A stretch of 64,000 nt of DNA, from contig JALCKY010000002.1 in the NCBI GenBank assembly GCA_022647575.1, positions 124,001 through 188,000 of the forward strand. Reading direction: 5' to 3'. Of this stretch, positions 39,664-47,480 are shown one piece after another (the first letter of the stretch is position 1; every line of letters begins with the position of its first letter). The DNA is from Lachnospiraceae bacterium (GTDB taxonomy: Bacteria > Bacillota > Clostridia > Lachnospirales > Lachnospiraceae). The notes under the pieces were generated by a model. The model had not been told where the DNA came from, did no database searches, and worked only from the letters and a program-made list of their open reading frames with translations. The position numbers were made by a program, and so were the translations under genes.

Positions 39664-40812
39664 TCAGGAGGCTGTTTCAATGGAATCAAAAACGGTCGCG
39701 CTGCTGCTGTCGGTATATCCGTCCGGAAGCGTAATTCCCAGATTCTTGGCGACTGCCGTGTTGACGTAGAGGCTTGCTTCACTGATGGTTTCAAACTTCG
39801 TTTCGGAAGCCTTGCTCTCGCCCTTGAGGATCTTGCCTGCCATTTCTCCGGTCTGGATTCCGAGCTGATAATAATCAAGTCCTTCGGATGCCAGGCAGCC
39901 CTGCTTGACCTGATCGACTTCCGAACCGAAGACCGGGATCTTTTCCTTGTTGGCTGCATCCAGAACGGTCTGCAGCGCCGATACGACCGTGTTGTCCGTC
40001 AGGTTGGAAATGCAGTCGACTTTGCCTGCAAGATCTGCTGCCGCCAGCGGGACATCTGCGATCGTGCTGATGCCGCTCTCGACGATTTCAAAATTATATT
40101 TCGAAGCCAGTTCTTTATAGGTTGCAATCGTACTGACGGAATTTGTTTCGGAAGTCGTGTACATGATGCCGATGGTCTTTGCATCCGGAAGGACCTCGCG
40201 GATCATCTTCAGCTGTTCCTCAACCGGAAGGGCATCGGAAGTTCCGGTAATATTTCCGACAGGAGTTCCGTCTTCCTTGGCAAGTTCTGCCGCGACCGGA
40301 TCCGAAACCGCCGTAAAGACAACCGGAATGTCGCCGTCTTTCGTGGAGTTATAGGCAGCCATGGCTGACGGTGTCGCAATGGCACAGATCATATCGACCT
40401 TCTGTGAAACAAAATTATCCGCGATGGTTGCAGCCGTTCCGGTATCCGCATTGGCGTTCTGAAGATCGATTTTCAGGTTCTGCCCTTCCACGATGCCTTC
40501 ATTTGCCAGGCCGTACATAAAGCCTTTCCTGCAGTCATCGAGCGAGCTGTGCTCCGCAAACTGCGAAATGCCGATGGTGTAATTTCCGTCTGCCAGTTCA
40601 TAGGATTCCGGCAGGCTGTAATCGCCGGCTGCGGAAGCCGATGATGCAGAGGATGCAGCCGAAGCTGCCCCGGAAGCAGCCGATGCCGCTGCCGATGCCG
40701 CCGCCGATGATGCAGAAGAAGCTGCTGATGCGGATGATGAAGATGAACCGCAGCCTGCTGCCGCAAGTACCATTGCTCCTGCAAGAACCATAGCCAGAAT
40801 TGTCTTTTTCAT
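39664..40812 (-). CDS. trpX: ABC transporter substrate-binding lipoprotein, TrpX-like
   Basis: A 382-residue lipoprotein. Signal peptide with lipobox LAAAGC (Cys ~21), then an unusual ~40-residue Ser/Ala-only linker. The PF04392-type binding domain follows: YTIGISQFAEHSSLDDCRKG, DMICAIATPSAMAAYNSTKD, PVVFTAVSDPVAA and NITGTSDALPVEEQLKMIRE. GGAGG precedes ATG 40812. The T-box just upstream indicates an amino-acid substrate, most likely tryptophan. Confidence 0.9.
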   Translation of the reverse strand: MKKTILAMVLAGAMVLAAAGCGSSSSSASAASSASSAAASAAASAASGAASAASSASSASAAGDYSLPESYELADGNYTIGISQFAEHSSLDDCRKGFMYGLANEGIVEGQNLKIDLQNANADTGTAATIADNFVSQKVDMICAIATPSAMAAYNSTKDGDIPVVFTAVSDPVAAELAKEDGTPVGNITGTSDALPVEEQLKMIREVLPDAKTIGIMYTTSETNSVSTIATYKELASKYNFEIVESGISTIADVPLAAADLAGKVDCISNLTDNTVVSALQTVLDAANKEKIPVFGSEVDQVKQGCLASEGLDYYQLGIQTGEMAGKILKGESKASETKFETISEASLYVNTAVAKNLGITLPDGYTDSSSATVFDSIETAS

Positions 40813-40891
40813 TTTTCATTTCCTCCTTCGTGTCCAACAAGTCTACAGTTGCCGATCGTTCTGCATGCCGGAGAAAAATCTGCGTAAGCAT

Positions 40892-41171
40892 AAAAAAATC
40901 TCAGACATGCTGCTGCATGTCTGAGACGATAAGTTATCGCGGTGCCACTCAGATTGACAATGTCATGAATTGTCCACTCAGTCCTGTACGATCATACAGT
41001 ATGGATTGGTAACGGATCCACCTTCCCGTCGGTACCTACTCCCTTTCGGTTTCAGGCCGCCCTCGAAAGCCCATTTCAGGAAATCTTCCATGCCGTTTTC
41101 CACCATCCCGGCTCTCTGTGATTTCAGATCAGCTTACTTTTTCTTTCTCATCGGTTTGCTTTATGAAATTA
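40892..41171 (-). ncRNA. T-box riboswitch with Trp (UGG) specifier
   Basis: Leader RNA read on the minus strand. Stem I carries AGAGAGCCGGG and the distal GGTGGAAAA. The specifier region GAAATGGGC places UGG at 41073-41071. The T-box sequence GAGTGGCACCGCGATAA lies at 40934-40950. The terminator is a perfect 12-bp stem (40899-40910 / 40915-40926) followed by seven T (40892-40898). Uncharged tRNA-Trp would stabilise the antiterminator and switch on trpXYZ. Confidence 0.93.
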
Positions 41172-41177
41172 AAAAGA

Positions 41178-41206
41178 ATACTAAAACTTTTCAGCAGATT
41201 TGTCAA
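41178..41206 (-). promoter_or_regulatory. Promoter of the T-box trpXYZ operon
   Basis: Minus strand TTGACA (41201-41206), 17-base spacer, TAGTAT (41178-41183). Predicted start near 41171 opens the T-box leader. Confidence 0.88.
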
Positions 41207-41250
41207 CCGGAAAAATGATTTTTGTGAAATAAACATTTCCAAAATTAATA

Positions 41251-41280
41251 TTCGACGGATGCCGCAATTTGCGCTATGAT
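41251..41280 (+). promoter_or_regulatory. Probable promoter of tcdA
   Basis: TTCGAC (41251-41256), 18-base spacer, TATGAT (41275-41280), about 36 bases before the TTG start. Confidence 0.5.
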
Positions 41281-41316
41281 GGTCTCAAATTACCGTACAG
41301 ACAGGAGAGAGGAACC

Positions 41317-42138
41317 TTGCAGAATCAGTTTTCAAGAACACAGCTGCTGCTCGGTAAAGCAGCCATGAAGAAGCTTTCGGAATGCCGCGTTGCCGTTTTC
41401 GGCATCGGCGGAGTCGGCGGCTATGCTGTCGAAGCCCTTGTGCGCTCCGGCATCGGCGCCATCGATATCATCGACGATGACAAAATCTGCCTGACCAATC
41501 TGAACCGCCAGATACTCGCAACGCATAAGACCATCGGGAAAGACAAGATCGATGCAGCCGAGGAACGGATCCTTGACATAAACCCGGAGGTGAAAGTCAC
41601 GAAGCACAGGTGCTTCTATCTTCCGGAAACGGCAGACCAGTTTCATTTCCGGGATTACGATTACGTGATTGACGCGGTCGATACTGTGACCGCCAAGCTT
41701 TCCATCATCACGGAAGCAAAGAAGGCCGGCGTACCGGTCATTTCCTGCATGGGAGCCGGCAACAAGCTGGACCCGACGAAATTCCGCGTCGCGGATATCT
41801 ATAAAACCAAAGTCTGTCCACTGGCCAAAGTCATGCGGTACGAATGCCGGAAGCGCGGAATCGACAGGCTCAAAGTCGTGTATTCGGAAGAACTGCCGAC
41901 GCGTCCGCTGGATGATGAAAGCATTTCCTGCCGGAACCACTGCGTCTGTCCGCCGGGCACGAAACGGAAATGCACGGTCCGGCGCGACATTCCCGGCTCA
42001 AACGCCTACGTCCCTTCGGTCGCCGGCCTGATTCTTGCAGGTGAAGTGATCAATGACCTGACAGCCGCAGAATTTGCCCGCCGCGCCGATGGGTGCGCAC
42101 CGAAAGAAACAGCCGCCAATACAGATGCCATTCAGTAA
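41317..42138 (+). CDS. tcdA: tRNA threonylcarbamoyladenosine dehydratase TcdA (ThiF/E1-like)
   Basis: A 273-residue E1-like enzyme that uses ATP to cyclise t6A37 in tRNA to ct6A. The nucleotide motif GIGGVGGYAVEALVRSGIG (about 32-50), DDKICLTNLNRQ and DAVDTVTAKLSII match. A Cys-rich segment (SCRNHCVCPPGTKRKCTVRR) and DIPGSNAYVPSVAGLI are typical of Firmicutes members. Start chosen at TTG 41317, behind GAGAGAGG; the upstream in-frame TTG at 41269 overlaps the promoter. Followed 18 bases later by the HD gene. Confidence 0.9.
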   Translation: MQNQFSRTQLLLGKAAMKKLSECRVAVFGIGGVGGYAVEALVRSGIGAIDIIDDDKICLTNLNRQILATHKTIGKDKIDAAEERILDINPEVKVTKHRCFYLPETADQFHFRDYDYVIDAVDTVTAKLSIITEAKKAGVPVISCMGAGNKLDPTKFRVADIYKTKVCPLAKVMRYECRKRGIDRLKVVYSEELPTRPLDDESISCRNHCVCPPGTKRKCTVRRDIPGSNAYVPSVAGLILAGEVINDLTAAEFARRADGCAPKETAANTDAIQ

Positions 42139-42156
42139 TTTCAGGAGGTGATTTTC

Positions 42157-42714
42157 ATGTCAATGCCGACAAGAGAAGAAGCATGGGAAGTCCTGTGCGA
42201 ATACAACCAGGATGAGTTTCATCTGAAGCATGCCAGAACCGTCGAGTCCATCATGCGGTGGTTTGCAAAAAAAGACGGGTTTGAAAATGAAGAAGATTTC
42301 TGGGGAATTGCAGGCCTTCTGCATGACCTGGATTTTGAAAAATATCCGGAGGAGCACTGCATCCGGGTGCAGGAAATCATGAAGGAAAAAGGCTGGGACG
42401 AGCGCCTGATCCATGCGGTCGCAAGCCATGGCTACGGCATCACGGTCGATGTGAAGCCGGAGCACCTGATGGAAAAGACACTCTTTACGATTGATGAACT
42501 TTCCGGTCTGATCGGCGCGGCGGTGCTGGTGCTGCCGACGAAAGACATTCATGATCTTCAGCTGAAGACCGTGAAAAAGAAATTCAAGGATAAGCGTTTT
42601 GCCGCGGGCTGCTCACGCGACATCATCAGCCAGGGCTGCGAAATGCTCGGCAGGCCTCTTGACGATGTCATGGCCGATACCCTTGCCGCCATGCAGGAAA
42701 ATCCGATCGACTGA
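42157..42714 (+). CDS. HD domain phosphohydrolase
   Basis: A 185-residue small HD-superfamily hydrolase. The metal-binding residues are visible in HLKHARTVESIM, the HD pair of IAGLLHDLDFEKYPEEHC, and HAVASHGYG. Family members act on nucleotides or phosphate esters; the substrate is unknown. ATG 42157 sits seven bases after GGAGGTG. Likely co-transcribed with tcdA; convergent with alkD. Confidence 0.85.
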   Translation: MSMPTREEAWEVLCEYNQDEFHLKHARTVESIMRWFAKKDGFENEEDFWGIAGLLHDLDFEKYPEEHCIRVQEIMKEKGWDERLIHAVASHGYGITVDVKPEHLMEKTLFTIDELSGLIGAAVLVLPTKDIHDLQLKTVKKKFKDKRFAAGCSRDIISQGCEMLGRPLDDVMADTLAAMQENPID

Positions 42715-42732
42715 TCGCAGAGAAGCCTCTTC

Positions 42733-43497
42733 TCACACCGTCTTTCGCGTGCGGGTGATCCTCAGCGTGCGCAGGTATTCTTTCTGCTCCGGGGAAATCC
42801 GGAAGCTTTCGATTGATTTCTGAATCGTTTTATTGTGGGTCCATGCGTCCAGGCGGTGCTGCTCAAGATAAGGCAGTGCCGTCGGATACTGCTTGGCCAG
42901 AGCCGTCGCAAAATACCAGGCAATCATCATTTTCACATAATATTCGTCCGACCGCACCTGTGCGACCATTTCCGGATACTGCGGGTCGAATGCCTCATCC
43001 AGATAAAATGACATCAGCATTCCGATCGCGAAACGGACCGTATACGTTTCCTTCGAGCCGATCCATTTCCGGATTTCAGGCAGAAGCTCCGGCAGGTGCT
43101 TCTTAAAAATCTTCGGGCTCATCGTATCGCAGACAGCCCAGTTGTCCACATACGGCAGGAAATGATTCAGCTCTTCAATCACGCGCCCGCAGTCTTTCAT
43201 GCCGGCAATCAGCGATGCATGCAGCTGATCTTCTTCCAGGTAGCGGTGCGGCAGGCAGGTCAGAAAAATCTCCGCTTCCGGAGATTTTGAAAATTGAGAA
43301 GCATATTTTCTGAGAGCCGGCGCACGAACGCCGATCACGGAATCCGCCGGGCGGTTGGGAACCAGCTTTGCCACGAAAACCGCGTAATCTTTGTCCTTCA
43401 GGGAAATGAGCTGCGCGCGGACTTCCTGTTCCGTCCGGATCTGCAGCGTCCCTTTTCCGTCTTCTTCCCCCGTCCCGCTTTTTTTTGCACCGTTCAT
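42733..43497 (-). CDS. DNA alkylation repair protein, AlkD-like
   Basis: A 254-residue all-helical HEAT-like protein. Motifs include VIGVRAPALRKYASQFSKSP, LHASLIAGMKDCGRVIEEL, FLPYVDNWAVCDTMSPKIFK and YVKMMIAWYFATALAKQYP, matching AlkD (PF08713-type) glycosylases that remove bulky alkyl bases. The C-terminus ends DAWTHNKTIQKSIESFRISP. It overlaps truA by 4 bp and is the last gene of the long tig-to-alkD block. Confidence 0.88.
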   Translation of the reverse strand: MNGAKKSGTGEEDGKGTLQIRTEQEVRAQLISLKDKDYAVFVAKLVPNRPADSVIGVRAPALRKYASQFSKSPEAEIFLTCLPHRYLEEDQLHASLIAGMKDCGRVIEELNHFLPYVDNWAVCDTMSPKIFKKHLPELLPEIRKWIGSKETYTVRFAIGMLMSFYLDEAFDPQYPEMVAQVRSDEYYVKMMIAWYFATALAKQYPTALPYLEQHRLDAWTHNKTIQKSIESFRISPEQKEYLRTLRITRTRKTV

Positions 43498-44240
43498 TCT
43501 TCCGCCTCCGGATATTCAATTTTCTTTAAGACGAGTCCTTTCGGAATGGCCGTCGGACCGGCCGCACTGCGGTCGCGCGCTTCCAGAATCTGCTTCATTT
43601 CTCCGGGCTGAATCTCACCGGAGCCGACCTGAATCAGCGTGCCGGAAATAATCCGCACCATATTGTAGAGGAACCCGTTTCCGACAATCGTGAAAATGAT
43701 GAGGTCATCTTCTCTCCGGACGTCGGCGCGGTAAATGGTGCGCACCGTTGTCTTTCCGGAAAAACCGGATGCGCAGAAAGAAGCGAAATCATGCTCGCCC
43801 ACAAGAAAGGCGGCCGCCTCATTCATTTTTCCGGCATCGAGCGGGTAGTAATAATGCATGGCATAAAGCCGCAGCAGCGGATCCGGAAAGGTCCGGTTCA
43901 GGATGTGATATTCATAAGTCTTGACGGTTTTCTGAAAACGCGGATGGAAATCATCCGGCACCTGCTTCGATTCAACGATGCGGATATCTTCCGGCAGTCT
44001 GGCATTGAGCGCGAAGGCGATTTTGGAAACCTCGATGCGCGTCTCGACATCGAAGACTGCAACATTTCCCTCGGCATGTACGCCCGTATCCGTGCGGCTT
44101 GCGCCGATGGTTTTCATCTCTGTGCCGAAAAGTCCGGAAAGCGCCTGATTGACGACGTCCTGAATCGCGATGCCGTTGACCTGCGACTGCCAGCCGACAT
44201 AATTCGTGCCATCGTAGGCAATCGTCAGCTTCACTCTCAT
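43494..44240 (-). CDS. truA: tRNA pseudouridine(38-40) synthase TruA
   Basis: A 248-residue synthase: N-terminal RVKLTIAYDGTNYVGWQSQ, catalytic Asp in ASRTDTGVHAEGNVAVFD (Asp ~52), and C-terminal GNGFLYNMVRIISGTLIQVG. ATG 44240 overlaps the ecfT stop (ATGA) and follows GGAGGAG. ecfT-truA linkage is a classic Firmicutes arrangement. Confidence 0.95.
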   Translation of the reverse strand: MRVKLTIAYDGTNYVGWQSQVNGIAIQDVVNQALSGLFGTEMKTIGASRTDTGVHAEGNVAVFDVETRIEVSKIAFALNARLPEDIRIVESKQVPDDFHPRFQKTVKTYEYHILNRTFPDPLLRLYAMHYYYPLDAGKMNEAAAFLVGEHDFASFCASGFSGKTTVRTIYRADVRREDDLIIFTIVGNGFLYNMVRIISGTLIQVGSGEIQPGEMKQILEARDRSAAGPTAIPKGLVLKKIEYPEAEE

Positions 44241-45049
44241 ATCCAGACTCCTCCGAAAATGCAGAACAGGATCGCGGCAGCAAGATAAACCGCCATGACC
44301 GCGAAGGAAATGTAATCGCGTTTCCGGAAGTGCAGAGGCTTCATCTGCGTCCGGCTGTCGCCGCCGTGATAGCATCTGGCCTCCATGGCCATTGCCAGAT
44401 CATTGGCGCGGCGGAAGGCCGAAACGAAAAGCGGCACGAGAAGAGGCACCATGCTTTTGATTCTTGTCATGAAATTTCCGGATTCAAAATCTGCGCCTCT
44501 GGCGATCTGCGCCTTCATGATTTTATCCGTCTCCTCCATGAGAATGGGGATGAAGCGGAGTGCGATCGACATCATCATCGCGATTTCATGAACCGGCACG
44601 CGGATATATTTCAGCGGCATGAAAAGACTTTCCATCGCATCGGTCAGCTGATTCGGAGTCGTCGTAAGAGTCATCACGGAAGAGCCGAGGACCAGGTACA
44701 TCAGACGGACGGCCATCCGGACCGCCTGCTTCAGACCTTCCTGCGTAATCGTCAGAACCCAGAAATGAACCAGCGGTGTTCCGGGCGTCAGGAAAATGTT
44801 GAAGACCACGGTAATCGCCAGGATGATATAAATCGCCTTGAGTCCTTTCAGGATCAGACGGACCGGCACATTGGAAAGAATCACCAGTGCAGCAAGCGCA
44901 GCGGTTACGAACAGGTATCCGGCCACCCCTTTGACCAGAAAAAGAGAGACGATGAACACAAGGGTGCCGATAAACTTCACCCTGGGATCAAGCTTATGAA
45001 GGATTGAATCGCTTGGGTAATACTGCCCGAACGAGATTTCCTGCAGCAT
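44237..45049 (-). CDS. ecfT: ECF transporter transmembrane component EcfT
   Basis: A 270-residue shared membrane subunit of the group II ECF vitamin importers. It starts MLQEISFGQYYPSDSILHKL DPRVK, has about five to six membrane helices, and the two Ala-Arg-Gly-type coupling motifs: AQIARGADF (about 183-191) and AMEARCYHGG. It couples the ATPases encoded upstream to S components encoded elsewhere. It starts two bases after the ecfA fusion stop. Confidence 0.95.
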   Translation of the reverse strand: MLQEISFGQYYPSDSILHKLDPRVKFIGTLVFIVSLFLVKGVAGYLFVTAALAALVILSNVPVRLILKGLKAIYIILAITVVFNIFLTPGTPLVHFWVLTITQEGLKQAVRMAVRLMYLVLGSSVMTLTTTPNQLTDAMESLFMPLKYIRVPVHEIAMMMSIALRFIPILMEETDKIMKAQIARGADFESGNFMTRIKSMVPLLVPLFVSAFRRANDLAMAMEARCYHGGDSRTQMKPLHFRKRDYISFAVMAVYLAAAILFCIFGGVWI

Positions 45050-45051
45050 GC

Positions 45052-46869
45052 CTATTTATCCCCGCTGTTCAATGAGCCGTCTTCCGGTTTCTGTTCTGTC
45101 TTATTTTTCAGTGCCTTCAGTATGGTTTCCGTTGCTTCCGCAACTGTCATTGCTTCCGTATCGACGTCAAACCCGTGTTCTTTCAGGTCATTCATCAGAT
45201 AGGTGATCTGCGGTGCGGCCAGACCCATTTTCTCCAGTTCCCTGAAATGGGAGAAGACCCTGCGCGGCTTATCATCGAATACCACTTTGGCATCGTTCAT
45301 GACGACCAGGCGGTCCGCATACATCGCTGCGTCCTCCATGCTGTGCGTGACCAGGACGATCGTGATGCCGCGCTTCACCTGAAGATATTTGATCCGGTCG
45401 AGAATTTCATCGCGCCCCTGAGGATCCAGTCCGGCTGTCGGCTCATCCAGGATGAGAACCTTCGGATCCATTGCCAGGACGCCTGCGATTGCGACTCTTC
45501 TCTTTTGGCCGCCGGAAATTTCAAACGGCGATTCCTTATACATTTCCTCGGGCACTCCGACATGACGGAGCGCATGCGTCGCTCTTTTGACGGCCTCCTC
45601 CTGGGAAAGTCCTTCATTTTTCGGACCGAAGCAGACGTCTTTCAAAACATCCGTTTCGAACAGCTGATGCTCCGGATACTGGAAAACCAGCCCGACCTGC
45701 GTGCGCAGGTGCCGGAGATCAAAACCATCGGAGCGGATATCCTTTCCTTCAAAAAGCACCTGCCCGGAGGTCGGTTCAATCAGACCGTTCAGGTGCTGGA
45801 CCAGCGTCGATTTTCCGGAACCGGTATGGCCGATCAGGCCGATGAATTCTCCCGGATAGATTTTGAGGCTGACGTGATCAAGAGCCTTAACTTCATAAAC
45901 CGTGCCGTCCCCGTAAGTATAGCAGACGTCCTTCAGTTCAATCAGAGGAGCCGCCACCCCCGTCCCCGTGGTTCCGCCGGCAGCTGCTGCAGTCTCATCG
46001 GGAACCACTACCCCCGTCCCCGTGGTTCCTTCCAGAGCTTTTTCCAGTTCGTCAATTGTCAGGATTCCGTCGGGGATTCCGACACCGCACTTCTTCAGCT
46101 CGTGCGCCAGATCCGTGATCTGCGGAACATCGAGGTGATAGGATTTCAGCTTCTCCACCTGGGAGAAGACTTCCCGCGGGGTTCCGTGCATCACGATATT
46201 GCCCTTATCCATGATATAGACGTCATCCGCGAAGACGACTTCTTCCATGTAATGGGTAATGAGGATAATGGTAACTCCTTCTTTTTTATTCAGTTCGCGA
46301 AGGACCTGCAGGACTTCCGCACGGCCGTTCGGATCCAGCATTGCCGTCGGTTCATCGAGCACGATGCATTCCGGATGCATGGCAACGACGCCCGCAATCG
46401 CGACCCTCTGCTTCTGTCCGCCCGACAGGCGGTTCGGCGATTTTTCACGGAAGCCGAGCATCCCGACTTTTTCCAGGCTGTCTTCGACCCGCGTCCAGAT
46501 ATCTTCCGTACGGATGCCGATATTCTCCGGGCCGAACCCGACATCTTCCTCGACAACCGTGCCGATGATCTGATTATCCGGATTCTGGAAAACCATTCCC
46601 GCCTTCTGACGGATCTTCCACAGGTCTTCTTCCTCATTCGTGTTGATTCCGTCGATCCACATGGTTCCGCTCGTCGGCTGCAGCAGGGCATTGATGTGCT
46701 TGGCCAGCGTCGATTTTCCGGAGCCGTTGTGTCCGAGGACCGCAATGAACTGACCCGCTTCGATTTTCAGGTCAATGCTGTCAATGGCCTGGGTCATTTC
46801 CGGGTCGGTATCATCATCCGAATATTTAATATAATTGAAGCCCATCTTCGAGGCTTTGATTATGCTCAC
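45052..46869 (-). CDS. ecfA1-ecfA2: Energy-coupling factor ATPase, EcfA1-EcfA2 single-chain fusion
   Basis: A 605-residue fusion of two ABC ATPases normally encoded by separate genes. Half 1 (1 to ~278) has Walker A GHNGSGKST, LSGGQKQRVAIAG and CIVLDEPTAMLDP, and ends at the usual EcfA1 C-terminus (ILTIDELEKAL). Half 2 (~308-605) has GHTGSGKST, ISGGQKRRVAIAG and LILDEPTAGLDP. The linker ([20 protein letters not shown] then TTGTGVAAP) is encoded by two copies of a REP-like palindrome. The frame is open throughout and ends with TAG. It powers EcfT downstream and overlaps engB by 4 bp. Confidence 0.93.
   Translation of the reverse strand: MSIIKASKMGFNYIKYSDDDTDPEMTQAIDSIDLKIEAGQFIAVLGHNGSGKSTLAKHINALLQPTSGTMWIDGINTNEEEDLWKIRQKAGMVFQNPDNQIIGTVVEEDVGFGPENIGIRTEDIWTRVEDSLEKVGMLGFREKSPNRLSGGQKQRVAIAGVVAMHPECIVLDEPTAMLDPNGRAEVLQVLRELNKKEGVTIILITHYMEEVVFADDVYIMDKGNIVMHGTPREVFSQVEKLKSYHLDVPQITDLAHELKKCGVGIPDGILTIDELEKALEGTTGTGVVVPDETAAAAGGTTGTGVAAPLIELKDVCYTYGDGTVYEVKALDHVSLKIYPGEFIGLIGHTGSGKSTLVQHLNGLIEPTSGQVLFEGKDIRSDGFDLRHLRTQVGLVFQYPEHQLFETDVLKDVCFGPKNEGLSQEEAVKRATHALRHVGVPEEMYKESPFEISGGQKRRVAIAGVLAMDPKVLILDEPTAGLDPQGRDEILDRIKYLQVKRGITIVLVTHSMEDAAMYADRLVVMNDAKVVFDDKPRRVFSHFRELEKMGLAAPQITYLMNDLKEHGFDVDTEAMTVAEATETILKALKNKTEQKPEDGSLNSGDK
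45951..45975 (+). repeat. REP-like palindrome, copy A, inside the ecfA fusion linker
   Basis: Shares the core CACCCCCGTCCCCGTGGTTC with the elements at 46001-46029 and 51825-51852; its left arm is partly eroded (CCGCCAC instead of GGAACCAC). It encodes GTTGTGVA in the fusion protein. Confidence 0.8.
46001..46029 (+). repeat. REP-like palindrome, copy B, inside the ecfA fusion linker
   Basis: A 29-bp element with perfect 8-bp inverted ends, GGAACCAC and GTGGTTCC, around a C-rich core. Same orientation as copy A, 25 bp away. It encodes [10 protein letters not shown]. Confidence 0.85.
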
Positions 46870-47480
46870 TGTTCGTCAATAACCTTCCAGATTTCTTCCC
46901 GTCCTTCTTTCGAAAGTGCGGAAAATGCAATCACCGGCGTCTCACTTTTTACCTTGAGTTTCGTCCGGATCAGGTTGATGCTTTTCTGAAGCTGGGAACG
47001 GTTAATCTTGTCCTTCTTTGTGGCAATGATGACCGGCTCCATTCCGTTCGACGTAATCCAGTCGTGCATGAGAACGTCATTTTCCGAAGGTTCGTGGCGG
47101 ATATCGACGAGAAGGAAAACCGTCTTCAGCATTTCCGAATGATGAAGATAATTCTCGATCATCTGCCCCCATTTCTCTTTCTCGGAAATGGCCGTCTTCG
47201 CAAACCCGTATCCCGGCAGATCGACCAGGTAGCAGTCCGGTGCAAAATCAGGCTGTTCCACGCCCTGATTGACATGATAATAATTTACCGTCTGGGTCTT
47301 GCCCGGATGTTCGGACGTATGGGCATAGCTTCGCCTGCCAATCAAAGAATTGATCAGCGAAGATTTCCCCACATTTGATTTTCCGGCAAAGGCTATTTCT
47401 TTCCGGCTGTTGACCGGGAGCTCTTTGCTGGTGATCCCGATGACTTTTTCGAGTTCGACGCTTTTGATCTTGTTTTCCAT
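46866..47480 (-). CDS. engB: Ribosome biogenesis GTPase YsxC/EngB
   Basis: A 204-residue GTPase for 50S assembly: G1 GKSNVGKSSLIN (about 33-44), G3 DLPGYGFAK and NKxD-like ATKKDKI. The N-terminus ENKIKSVELEKVIGITSKEL is normal for the family. The start lies 88 bases inside the 3' end of lon in another frame. lon-engB order is conserved in Firmicutes. Confidence 0.95.
   Translation of the reverse strand: MENKIKSVELEKVIGITSKELPVNSRKEIAFAGKSNVGKSSLINSLIGRRSYAHTSEHPGKTQTVNYYHVNQGVEQPDFAPDCYLVDLPGYGFAKTAISEKEKWGQMIENYLHHSEMLKTVFLLVDIRHEPSENDVLMHDWITSNGMEPVIIATKKDKINRSQLQKSINLIRTKLKVKSETPVIAFSALSKEGREEIWKVIDEQ

Noticed and set aside
42720-42734. Terminator between the HD gene and alkD
   Set aside because: GAGAAG-CCT-CTTCTC is a perfect but short stem without a T tract on either strand, too weak to call.
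45175-46989. 604-codon open frame on the plus strand opposite ecfA
   Set aside because: Antisense shadow of the EcfA fusion; no recognisable domain or ribosome site.
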